Assembly: GCF_041146395.1 (NCBI RefSeq)
Contig: NC_090989.1
Span: forward strand, 48,634,501 to 48,698,500
Direction of reading: 5' to 3'
From: Eulemur rufifrons
Lineage: Eukaryota; Chordata; Mammalia; Primates; Lemuridae
Length of the DNA stretch: 64,000 nt
Made by a program: the position numbers and the translations under genes. The notes beneath the pieces are model-generated. The model was not told the DNA's origin. It worked only from the letters and a program-made list of their open reading frames with translations, and ran no database searches. Each line of letters starts with the position of its first letter. Position 1 is the first letter of the stretch. Shown here in pieces: positions 11,353 through 23,551 of this stretch.

Positions 11353-14120
11353 GTATATATGTGTATACATATATACACACAGAGATGTAAAGTTGATTTG
11401 GAGTTGATTTAAAGATCTGTCACTGCAATCAACTATTACTTATTTACATCTCTGTACTCCTCAGAATTAGTGACATAAACATTTCCAAATTGCTAGGAAG
11501 GAGTTGTTTTAAAGAATATTTTTTTCTTCTCTGTTTCTCTGTTCTGGGATAACCAAGGATAATGACTACAATAACTGCAACTTACATAATTAAATAGGTT
11601 GCTGGTGATTTAAATTGAGGACAATATTGAACTTAAGGGATCACTTCTCTAACAATCGATGAGTACTTTCTTTCATTGTTGTTTCAGGCTCATTATGATT
11701 GAGAAGCCAATTATAATTTCCAGGAATTATATGTAAGATGGTGGAGAATTAAGAGTTTTCTCTCTTACTGTTGGGGAATACTTAGATCATTTTTTATTAA
11801 GAAGTGATTTGTGGTTTGAAGGAGAGTTTTCTAAGCAATCATGAGAGCTTCTTATGCATCAAGGAAGGAAATGGATTTCATACTCTACACCTGCAATTTT
11901 ATGAAAATTGGCCAATCTTTTAAAAGAATTATAGAACTACAATACAGCAGATGGTTTTAAAATCTGGCTTAGACCACTGTCTTTCACACTTTGACTTCAA
12001 CTTTTATTGCCTTTAAATAAACTAGACAGGTAGAAGTGTTATCTCATATTTAGAGATCTTCTGAGGACAACCCATAGTCTACCTGGGCAGTCGATCCCAA
12101 TGCCTTACAGACCTTATACTCCTCACAATAGACCAATTTTCTCTGGATTTTCCACAGTGGAATTAGAGAACAACATATGAACATAATATTATAATGAATC
12201 TCTACAAATGAAATGATTACATTAGACTTTTATTTATCCAGTTAAAATTAAATAGCACTCTGTTTCTTAGGCTTCTTTAAAATAGATTTTCTTAGAAACT
12301 CCTTTAAGCTAAATAATGGCTTTCTTTAAATTATCTACAATCTTCTTGAATTTGTTTATTTTATAATTTGACTGTGTTATTTTATCTCCTTCTCAACATA
12401 TCTGAAATTCAAACCACCCCCTTTTCTTCTAAATTAACTCCTTCTCCTGAATTCGCTATTAACTTTCATTGTGTTATCCCCTTTTATATACACGGGGTCA
12501 AACTTTTAAGGATATGGACATTAGATTCTTCCTGGTCTTATCCTAGAGTCTAATCAATGTCCATATTCTCGTTAACTAAGCCTTCTAAATGCCCCTTTAT
12601 TTAATGTTATCTAATGTATTCTCTCAGGCAGTATGTTTAAGATAATATTGCTTTTTATTGGGACAACTGCTATAGCCTCTTAAATAACATATATGTTTGC
12701 TTCTTTTTCTTTATTGTTCATTAATCTTCAGGAAGTTAATTTTAGTAAAGTACAGCTGGGAACATATATAGGGGACACCTGTAAGATTCATTCTCAGGTC
12801 CTTTTGAACATATATTTTATGTTTTGGTATTTTTCTAACCATAAATATCAACTTCCCAAAATAAAACCATAAAATCGCTTTCCCAGACTCCTGTACAGCT
12901 GAGGTATAGGTATGTGAATCTACCAATCAGACTTATTGGCTTGCTATTTTGACTGAGAAGTAAGAAAAGTGAGGGTGCAGACCCCATGTGCAATGCAGCT
13001 GTGAAGGTGGTGGAGGCACTTGGGTTTGGAGGCAGCAGTGATGAATAGGGACCTTTCCTGAAACAGAATTAGCACACGTGCATTAGCAGTAGTAGCAGTA
13101 ATGTTGATTTCTTGGTCCAGAAAGGGTAGCCATACAAAAATTTTGGTAATGGTAGTTTTCTCATAGACCTTTTCTACAGCATGATTCTGCTTTGTTTCCA
13201 AAAGCCTACCCAGAAGTGCATCACTGAGGCCGCTGCACAATTCTCTGAGCTATGCAATATATTTTTGCAATCATTTTTCCAGGAAAATGAAACATGGATC
13301 TTCTGTACTTTATAAGTAAGAATCTAGAGTAATATCGCATGTAAATTCCTGCTTCAAAATATTTCGTATCTCTATTTCTAAACTTTTAATATTTCCCAAA
13401 TTTCCCAGAGTTTTCCAAATTTGGGCCTCAAAATCTCATTTAAGTAATTGATCTCTCTACTACTCCATAGTAATTATACATGCCAGCCAAATTGTTCTAA
13501 TTACAGTTCTTTGAAATTACTCTGATTTATGTACTTTTGAGCCCTTTTGTGCCACTCTTACTACAGTTTCTCAAAAAACTCATTATGTCTCCTTTAATGA
13601 TTAACTGAAATCTTAACTTCTCTGATACGATTTTATCTGATAAATGCAGATGAAAGTCTCATTTGGCATCACCTTGTTAATGTTAATGTTTTTCTACATG
13701 TTTTTGTGTCATTGCCTCATTACCACATATGATCTTGAAGTACAGAGGAATTATCTAATTCACCCCCCTAGACTATTATTGCTATACCCCCAGGAGAACA
13801 CGGCCAGGTGCTCAGTAAATATTATTCACAAGAGAAATTAGATGGCACCTCACCCCTGGTGAGGCTCTGTCCCAGTGGAGGATTAGCTCGTGGGATTTCT
13901 TTGCATCACACATATTTACTCAGCCCTCTGCAAGGGCATCCCTCAAACAGATCATTACTTGAGTTAGATCTAACTTGAGTTAGGTGTACTCGTTATTTTT
14001 AATTTATGGCCAGAAAATAATCAGAATAGTATAGAATTTGGCCTAACATTACTCACAATTCATGACCAGTCAACTTATATTTTATGGTTAGGTGACATTA
14101 GTCACTTTAATCAGTCTCAG
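11353..14120. other. Mostly unassigned; possible old LTR/DNA repeat at about 12780-13250
   Basis: No gene. Around 12880-12950 the series tttcccagactcctgtacagc then accaatcagactt recalls old MaLR-type or DNA-transposon consensus text but is too diverged to name. The open frame at 12944-13240 (98 codons, minus) has no motif. Confidence 0.35.
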
Positions 14121-14430
14121 TGGCTTAACATAGCAAATGTCTATTTCTCACTCATTATTGCTTGTCGGTGGCCAGAGTTTTCCTCTATGTTGTGAACAGA
14201 AACCTAAAACTCTTCTAGTTGTGATGTCATTATTTTAACACTTGGTCCCCAAAGCAGGAAACTATAGAAATACAGGAGACATAGAAACTTTACCTGCCTT
14301 GGGCCAGTGGCATATGTCATTCCTATTCACAGTCTATTGGCCATAACTAGCCATATAAACCTAGCATACCATCATGCGAGGATAAGAAATACACAGGGAA
14401 ACATGGAATATATGCCAAGTACTATCCCTT
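14121..14430 (-). mobile_element. Probable degraded LTR fragment (MaLR-like)
   Basis: The blocks cagtggcttaacatagcaaa, gtctatttctcactcatt and, 150 bases on, ggccagtggcatatgtcatt and tattggccataactagccat match the order of text seen in old mammalian LTRs in reverse orientation. Ends and target duplications are not recognisable. Confidence 0.4.
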
Positions 14431-17400
14431 TATGCCACGTAATCTTAAATTACTCTGATGAATTTTAAGTCTATTTAAAATTTGAGTAACACCAAAAATT
14501 AAACTTATTTTCCATTAATTTCTGGAAATATTAATCTTCTTCCTTTTTTTAATCTCCTTACTTCACCCATAAACACACCATGCTACTTTTGAATTCATTT
14601 CATATTTTACTCATCCATGCTACTAATTTTCTTAAAAAATTGTCTGCCTTTCATTCAAGATCTATTTAAATCTGAAATATGCTTAAGCCCTAAGTCAATT
14701 TTCTTACATTTATGAGGGATCCCCAGATACTTTGGAACTCATTAATATACCGTTTACAAATTTCTATGGCACTTAAGCCACAAAACATAGAGCTAAATTA
14801 TCTTACCATTATATGAAAGTACTACACACAGAGAATTCTATTGATCATAAGGATAAAAATACGGTTTTATGCAATAGTATATAGATGAGAAATCTTATAA
14901 GAGGACTTTATCAATAAGTGAAACCAGTAATACTTATTTTTGATAGTGAAAAATAGATACAACATAGTAAGTAACTTGGATATATTACACTATGTTCTAA
15001 AAATTTGTCAAAAGAATGCTTTATTATGTGTGTGGGAGGGAGAAGATGAATTTAGAATTTACCTCCAAAATTCTAAAGCAATACAGAAATGGACAAAGGA
15101 GTGAGACATCACTACTAGTTCTACTAGTGTAAAGCTGATCCCAGGAGAATGCTAGCCGTACGGACGCCTGCAAGCTACCTGACACTCCCTACATCCCTCA
15201 TTAGGTTTATCTGCTCATAACAGGTAGATTGAGAAAATACAGATTTTTATTGCATTTAGGGACAGATTAGTTATTGCAAAGGAGAGGAGAAGGGGGGGTG
15301 ACCTGAGAGCAAGCTGATTCAAAAAAGAGGAAACTATAAAGGGGTTGTGCCGCAGAGTTCCATATACTTTCCTATATATCTCTAATCAATCATCTAAATC
15401 ACTTTTCCTTTTCTGAGGACTCGGTAAGTGGCTGTGGATAAAAGAGATGAAGAGCCCCTCCAAAACATTTGACTTTAGGGGAGAGGAATTTCCCTTCCCT
15501 CTAGATAAACAGGAGGGTGAGGAATAAGCATTTTCTTTTTCAATAGAAGGCATCATGAGAAAATGGAATTGGAATTGATCTATGAAAAAAGTTGGAGGAG
15601 TGTGTGTTGCCTGGTCATTGGTATAAAGTCAGGGAAATAAAGTCTGGGCTTGAACAGTCAGGGTTCCCTAGAATATTACCTTCAGGAAGGTAAGTTCTTT
15701 GTCTTGTTTCTTCCAAATATCTCTAGAATTGTAAGTTGCATGTACTAGGCACTCAGTAAACAGATTTTTGAATAGAAAGAGATAGTGGCCAACTTGTGAG
15801 GGTCTTAAATCAGCCATTTAAGAAGGAATGTTACTTTATAGAAATGAAGTTCAGATTTTGAAGCAGGGTCTGACAAGAACAAAGTACCATTTTAGGGAGA
15901 TTAATCAGGCAGTTCTTTTTGCAAGGGTTTGCATTACCAAGAGTCTTAAGGGAGGGAGCTCAATTAGCAGATAATTGCAAGAGCCTTAGGATGATCTGAT
16001 AGTGGCTTTGATTACAGTGGAAGAGGATGGGTCTGGAAGAGAGTAAAGGACAGTTATGTAAAACCGCATGGAGGAAAACGGTCATGCCTTGATAAATGAT
16101 CTGAAGAGCAGTGTGTGGGAGGAATGAGAGAGAAAGATAGATCAACAGACTCATCATTAATTGAGCACTTGTCCTGATGGAGGACTCTTGGAGGAGCAAA
16201 TTCAAATATGTGACATAATTATTGTTCTTTTTGTAGAAATGCTATGTTCATAGGGAAAAAAATTGCATGGGAAACAAATGAAGATGTTGCCTAAATTCTG
16301 AGAATAACTGGTATATCTGTGCAGAGATAGCACCTACAAATGTGGCAATAAATTCAGGCTATTTTTTTGTAACTGAGAAATCAAGAAATCAAAATAAAGT
16401 ATTGTAGATACCTCATTTTGTATGAGAGAGACTCAGATTTTCACATTGTTTTGAGTCTTAGGATCTGTTCTGAAAACATGTATCAACAAGTATCATGTGT
16501 CAATTTTATCTGTGGAATTTATTCCAGTCACTCTAACATTCTTAGAAAACATAAACATAAAATAATGATATTAAGTCTGAGCCTTTTTATAACATAACTA
16601 TTATATTTATATTTTTACATCCAGAATAAAAACAACTAAGCATGAATATATACATAGAAATATAAAATTGCAGAAAATTTAAATGATAGTAGTCCAGTAA
16701 AGGAGTGCTGAGTACCCATAGAAGTTTTTGCTTTGATTGGGTAAATTAAATTGGTCTACGAACCGTCATTTCTTTGAGGTCACTAGCAGAAGTCATTACA
16801 TGTGTACAACAGGACAGCATCAAGAGATTTTTCCACTCAGAGTGAATTTGCTGTTAGGAGGATCTCATTCCTTCTGCAAGTGACAAGGGAGAGTGCTTTC
16901 CTATGAAGCTGACTGCAATTTCATACTGTGATGTCTCACATTAGACATGGCCAAAGCAGGAAAGAAGATATTCACCATGTTCAGAGTCATGCTGCTCTAA
17001 ATATATATGCCCTATGGCTTTTTGTCCACACCATCCATACATGTAAATAGGCCAAGGGTATTTGACAGCTGCTTTTTAAAGTTGGAGAGCAGGAGTGCTT
17101 GCTTCAGAATAGCCAACAGATTCCACTGACATCTGGGTTTCAGTCTATTTTCAGTGAAGAATTAGGAGTTGCAGACAGAGTGAATAGAGGACGTATTCCT
17201 CTCTTTTATTATTTGAAAGACACACACATATATATAGAATCTTTGTGCTTAAAGGTAGGAAAATAGACTGAATTTTTATAATTTTAATATTAAACTCAGT
17301 TAAATGAAATGTCTTAAATTTAAATTAGGCACATAGCTAGATTCCTAATTATTTTATACTGGACAGGAGTTGTGTCTTATAGTTTGATCATTGTCATTTA

Positions 17401-17655
17401 AATTATTTTATAATTATATAGTGGAACAAATATAAAACGTTGATTAAAAAACCAACATGCATAAATTAAAAATAAAACCTTGAGTAGAACTGTATTAATT
17501 ATAATCATTGCTTTTGCATTAGTTTCCAAATTATTTCTCAATGCCCCAAGGCTATTCTAGAAAAATTGTAAGAGAGTTATCCTTCTATGAGATGTTCTTC
17601 ATTACTGCTTAGAGTGTACATGGGACTATAAACCTTCATTCCTCACAGATCTTTC
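14431..17655. other. Mostly unassigned; possible ancient repeat at about 15780-16210
   Basis: No gene seen. The part from about 15840 (gattttgaagcagggtctga) to 16040 (tagtggctttgattacagtg) weakly resembles an ancient mammalian repeat. Everything else is unassigned AT-rich sequence. Confidence 0.35.
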
Positions 17656-18215
17656 CTTTTCCTTATATCTCATCTCCTCAAGACTTGTTCTCCTGCATAT
17701 GATGATATAAAATAATTGGATTACTGATTTTACCTCATGGTACTACTAAATTTCAAGAAAACAACCTCAGAAACATCAAAGTCATCTTTGACTTCTCCTA
17801 GTCCTTGTGCACCCAGATAGTAAATCATTTCCAATTTCATAACCTACAAATGAAATATATCAGGTATCTATCAAATCATTTTTATTTCTATGCCCCATTC
17901 CTAATGTTATCACCTTGTCTGGGCCAATATTACTCCCTCACTTGGATAACTGCAAGCAGTTTCTAATCAGTAATTCAACTTCAATCTCTCCTAAATTCAG
18001 CTGCCAAAACTCTCACTGCAAAGCATTGCTTTCATGCTGGGTTATGTTATTTCCTGCTCAAAAATCTTTTCTAGTGCCTAGAAAATTAAAAATACTCACA
18101 AGGCATTCAAAACACTAAAATATGTTCTCTATCAGCTTATCTACTCTTATCTCTGACTACTTCCTTAAGTGGTTCCTAAATCTTCATCAAATTTGCCAGC
18201 TTGTTGCAGTTGATC
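17656..18215 (+). mobile_element. L2 LINE fragment
   Basis: Weak but ordered similarity to L2: the parts around 'tccaatttcataacc', 'tggataactgcaagcagttt', 'tgctgggttatgttatttcc', 'ctgctcaaaaatcttttcta', and 'cacaaggcattcaaaacact' follow the L2 consensus order (sequence that reads 'cctgctcaaaa' and 'aaggcc' in the consensus). The copy is old, with frame-breaking changes. Confidence 0.55.
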
Positions 18216-21200
18216 TTCATATCCCTGGAAGCTTTGGATGGTATACTAAGCTGGACAAAGAATTTCAAAATAAATAGGGCAAAGCCTCCACATTAAAAAT
18301 AACTTCTACTCTAGTAATGAAAATATAAATACAGATGAAAAGTTTCCCTCTTCTCATGAAATTGTCATTCATTTGATGTGAGAATTTTGTAAAAATAAGA
18401 ATCATGATAGGCATATTCAAAATTTTCTAAGTATTGTTTTTGCCCAGGGAAGTTAAAGAACAATATTTGACAGAAAAAGTGACATTTGATCTTGTCCTTA
18501 AAGAATGAGTAGAAGTTCTCCAAGTAAAACTGGAAAATCAGAGTAGCAAAAGACTGTTCCAGATATGGGGGAATTATATGAGCAAAGGCAAAACTATTTC
18601 AAAGTAGTAGAATGTTTAGGGAATAGTATCTACATTGGTGTGTACAGTAAAATGTTTCCTACAATATGGTTCAAGGAGTATCAATCTTGTAAGACACTCA
18701 TAAGAAAAAAATGGGGGTCTGGTGAGATCCATGACCAACTTAATCTGTGAAATTCAGCAATCCATATATTTTTGGGGGGTACTAACAGTGTTTCAAGAGA
18801 TCTTCAATTTACTTTTCTTTAAAACTTATTCAAAATTTTGGAAATATTTTACCTCTCCTTTTAAATAAGATAGATTTTAATATTGCTTTGAATTGATGTT
18901 ATGCAAAAACTCCTTTGGGGAATAAGACTGGACAAACACAAAGAATTTTGGAGATTCTTGCACTAAAACAATTGCCAAGGTGCATGAAAATAATTTTAAA
19001 TAACAAGGACAACTTTTACACAACTTAAAACACTAGAGAAGAGTACACATATAGTGTTCCCTGGTAGAAATTGTTCTATATTAAGGACATAGAATTTTCT
19101 TGTTTACTCTTAGTTTAACTAAGAGTAAATTTTAGGACAAATTTGGCAACATGAATCTCAAATGATGACATTTTCTTTTCCAGCATGGAAAGGAATGGGT
19201 TGGGGAGCAGGGGTGGTTGGAGGTGGCAGGTACTAGTCATTTTGAACATACATTATCGCTGCTGGTAAAATTTTATATAAAAAAGAGAATTAGCATCTTT
19301 ATTGCAGAAAGCAGAGAGTATTTTGTGACTACATTGTTTCAATTGCCCGGCTGTGTATCAGTGAGTGCAGAAGGGTCAAAATTAGCCAATAGTATGCCAT
19401 CCTGCATTCCTGCTGGTTAAGGATCCACTTGGAATTTATCCTATTCCATCACTTAGTTAGCATTAAATAAATTTTCAAATTATCCCAAATTCTTTGCCTC
19501 CTTCCAGAGGCAAATACCACTCAGGAAAATTTTACTTGACTTTGATATGCGGATGTGATCTATGTTCTAGCGCAACTCATCTAACATCCTTAATAGTTCC
19601 TTGGCTGGGAAATATGGGTAATCACGGAAACTACCCTTGTGGAGTTTGGTGTAGGTTAAATGATATAATATATGGAAAATATTTGGCATAGCCCCTGGAC
19701 CATAATCATTCAACACATATAAATTATGGTGTTGATCACAATCACGATGGTGATGATGTTGCTAAAGTCATGTTAAGTAAACAGGATTTGTCAATTTTTT
19801 TATTAATAGTAATAGTGTTTGTATTTCTTAAGATGTTATATTTAGAGCAGTTGTACGTTCTCAGACAAATTGAGAAGAAGGACTATATATTTCCCATATG
19901 CTCCCAAACATTTCTAGTCTCCTCCACCATCAACGTTCCCCACCAGAGTGGCACATTTGTTACAATTGATGAACCTACATTGACACATCATAATCACCTG
20001 AAGTTCATAGTTTACATTAGCATTTCTTCTTTGTATTGCATATTCGGTGGATTTGAACTAATATATAAATGGAGGTGGAAGTAGGAGAGAATAAAGAGAA
20101 AGACAATGAAAAATGAATGGGAAAGTTTCTTATTTGAATTGTGGTTATCCCTAGAGCCTGAGTTATTATTTCATTCCTCCTAGAATTTTGGTTAAGTGAA
20201 TCCATAACAGTCTCATTTATGTTTAATTTAGTTTAAATTGCCACATAAAAAATCTTGAGTAATAGAATGATGGTAAACCAGTAGTAATTTTACGATATAT
20301 GTTAGGACTTCCGGAGCATTTTCTTTTTAGTTTATAATGATATTTTGATATTTTTATTTACTATAATTAGAAAATATTAAAAAAACTTACATTCTTTACT
20401 GAAAGAAAGGGCTCTTCAGTTGTCATATGATTCACCTAGTATGTTAGATTTTTAAGCTTCTTTAATTTATTTTGTACTATATTAGGATCTTCTTCATTGC
20501 TACTGTTAAGTATATTGCTTAACTGACAACAAATTATTTATTGGAAAGTCATTTAAACAAAATGCACTGCATAGTTTTATGACATGGTACCTGTAAAATA
20601 TTTTCTCTCCTAAATGTAGTATTATATATATTCAAATAGTGAACAAAATATTTCTCATCTCAAACAAGGAGTATTTTAGCTCTAAGATAGTACATGTGAT
20701 TCTCTAGTTGCCATGATAACTAGTTTTTATTGTACAAAAGCACAGATGTACGAAGCAAGAAAAAATAGACAAGAAAAAGGCAATTTTTGCAGAAATGGCA
20801 CATTTTGTTTAATTCAAACATTGAATTTCTTTTCTTTGAAACCAATAACTTTTGAATCTTTAATATAAACAGACCAGAAAAAGAGATTTTAAACTTTAGA
20901 TTTTGTGATACATTTTTAAATAAAAATCTCATAAGTCCAGACGAGGTACTAGATGATCTTGGCTGACATCAGAAGGTGACTAGTTACCTTATTAGTCATT
21001 CTCTGCATTGTCAGGTTTCACTTTATGCACTGATAAGATTTACAAAATTCTTTTCAAATCAATTGTGTTTATAGAGAATGGCCATCCTGAAATAAAAGTG
21101 GAGATGTGGTTTGGCTTTACCTACATTGCCTAAAATATTGTCTTGAGTAATTCTTTCTAACACTGTACAACTGATGTGCTCTACTAAGCAAGAAATGTAC

Positions 21201-21387
21201 CTCTCTCACCCTTCTATGTTTTCCTAATGCCTTCAAAATAATTATATTAAATATAAAAGACAAAAAAATGTTTATTTTTTAAAATTTTTTCAGACTTTTT
21301 AATTAGTAAATCATAGGACATACTAGAGTAATATTATCCAATAGAAATATGACAAAACTATATATGCAATTTCAAATATCTAGTAGT
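18216..21387. other. No clear feature; weak old-repeat similarity at 18420-18620
   Basis: At 18420-18620 the text aaagtgacatttgatcttgt then gaattatatgagcaaaggca weakly matches the same ancient mammalian repeat family suspected at 15780-16210. The rest has no recognised repeat or gene. A 104-codon plus frame at 19770-20084 has hydrophobic stretches but no start context, homology or splice structure to support it. Confidence 0.35.
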
Positions 21388-22193
21388 TATATATATATTT
21401 TTTTATTTCAGCATATTATGGAGGTATAAATGTTTGGGCTACATATATTGCCTTTGCCCCGCCCTAGTCAGAGCTTCAAGCATGTCCATCCCCCAGACAG
21501 TGCACACTGCACACATTAGGTGTGCATAAACCCATCCCCTCACTTGCCCGACACCTAATGAATGTTACTACTATATGTGGACATGAGTGTTGATCAATTA
21601 ATACCAACTTGATGGTGAGTACATGTGGTGCTTGTTTTTCCATTCTTGTGATACTTCACTTAGTAGAAACTTTTCAAAAGAAGACGGACTAATGGCCAAC
21701 AAACATATGAAAAAATGCTCAACATCTCTAATCATCAGGGACATACAAATCAAAACCACAATGAGATATCACTTATCTCCAGTGAGAATGGCTTTTATTA
21801 AAAAGTCTCAAAACAATAAATGTTAGCATGGATAGATAAGAATACTCATACACTGCTGGTGGGACTGCAAACTAGTACAACCTCTGTGGAAAGTAATGTG
21901 GAGATACCTCAAAGAGCCACAGGTAGAACTATCATTTAAAGCTACCAATCCCATTACTGGGCATCTACCTAAAGGAAAAAAGGACATGCTATAAAAAAGA
22001 CACCTGCACTCATGTGTTTATAGCAGCACAATTCACAATTGCAAAGATGTGGAAATAACAAGTGCCCATCAATACATGAGTGGATTAATAAAACATGGTA
22101 TATGTATACCATGAAGTTCTACTCAGCCACAAAAAACAATGGTGAGCTAGCATCTCTTGTATTATCCTGGATAGAACTGGAGACCATTCTAAT
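21388..22193. mobile_element. L1 copy with 5' inversion (twin-primed), lemur-type 3' tail
   Basis: The left part (21388 to about 21664) is an L1 3'UTR and tail on the minus strand: poly-T, then tcagcatattatggaggtat and the lemur-type UTR. The right part (about 21665-22193) is L1 ORF2 on the plus strand, beginning ttttcaaaagaagacggact and encoding the ORF2 C-terminal region ([10 protein letters not shown]..., then TTMRYHL). It ends at gaactggagaccattct. This head-to-head layout is the product of twin priming during L1 insertion. ORF2 is broken by stops. Target duplications were not recognised. Confidence 0.85.
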
Positions 22194-23112
22194 AAAATAT
22201 TTTTAAATGTAGAAAAATTATAAGAAAAATTTGAGGTCAGTTCTAAGGAAGTATTAACTATTGCTTGAAAAACCCAGCCTCACTTTGACTTAACTATGTT
22301 TCAGAATTGTATACTTTCATTGCTATACAATATTTCTAACCCAGATAAAAGCATTTGTTGAATTATATCTAATCTTTTTCTTATACAAGTGTGTGCTGAA
22401 CAGTCTTTAGCAAATAAATTTTGATATTTCCTCAATCATTATTTGACACTTGTTTCTTAGGTGCCTGGAAATTAAAGGAGCCTTCGGGGACTCAATAGCA
22501 AAAGTTCTCACAGGGCTCTAAAGCAAGGTTCTCCTCAGTAAATCCATCCTATGTCAAAGATGGTTTAATAGGCATTTTTCCAGAAATCTGTTTAATTGAC
22601 AACAAAGGGTATTTTTTCCCCTAGGAAATACCTATGGTGTCTTTCTCCATAAAATTCCATACTTTCGACCAAATCTATGAAAAAGTAGTAGGAAACATTT
22701 TTACATGTTTTCCAGTTTTGACCCTTCCATTTTCTCCTTCTCAAATTTTACCTCATGCCCCTCTCTCACAGAGAAGCCAGTGTCAAATCTGTGCCGAGGG
22801 CCTCGGAATGACTAATGATAGAGTACTTTGAAATATTTAATTTGAGACAGTGCTATAAAAAAAAAAAAGGCAATGTCCTCTCACCCACATCCTGAAATTA
22901 AATAGTCTGTAATGAAATTACAGAATTAGTATATTCACTATCTATAGCTTTAAGGGGGAAAAAATAAAAAATGTGGAAAATAGAACCTGGTCTACAAAAT
23001 GAGTCATCATAGCATTTCAGCATGTTAATTGTTTATCTCCTACATTTACTTTTTAAAATCTGCCTCTCCACCTGCTAGAAGCATAGACAAAATTACAAGC
23101 ATTTTTTAGAGC
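22194..23112. other. No recognised feature
   Basis: AT-rich sequence with no assigned repeat. Confidence 0.45.
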
Positions 23113-23287
23113 TGTATAATTCAAAAGATGGTTCCTGGACCAGAAGCATCGACATCACCTGAGATCTTTTTAGGAATGCATTATCTCAGGCTCCATTCCA
23201 GATTTGTTTTCTCTGATTCTGCATGTTACCAAAATACTCAGGTGATCTTTGGACATGTTAAAGTATGAAAAGCACTGCACTAGATGA
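23113..23287 (-). mobile_element. MER5A-like hAT-Charlie element
   Basis: The plus strand shows tggttcctggaccagaagca, catcacctgagatctttttag, gaatgcattatctcaggctcc, tctctgattctgcatg, and ctcaggtgatctttg in the order of the reverse complement of MER5A. The right end aaagcactgcac is the degraded terminal repeat. About 175 bp, near full length. Confidence 0.7.
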
Positions 23288-23551
23288 GCTGTAACTATTT
23301 ATCACTTTCGCTGTCTTCTCCCTCGATCACAACATGATCACAAACAAAACATCTGACAACTCAAATATATCTTCATGTGTTTAAGCCCATGGACTAATGT
23401 GGACTGGAATAAAAAATGTAAGTCACCACATTCAGCTCCTATATGCGTAGAGTGCTCAATTCTTTCACATATATTCTCTTATCTAATTGTTATATCAATC
23501 TTTTGGTAGGTAATATAAATCACATTGTTATCATCATCATTATTGTTATTA

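Noticed and set aside
19770..20084. 104-codon frame with a hydrophobic N-terminal part
   Set aside because: Hydrophobicity follows from T-rich DNA. No start context, no conserved motif and no neighbouring exon-like sequence.
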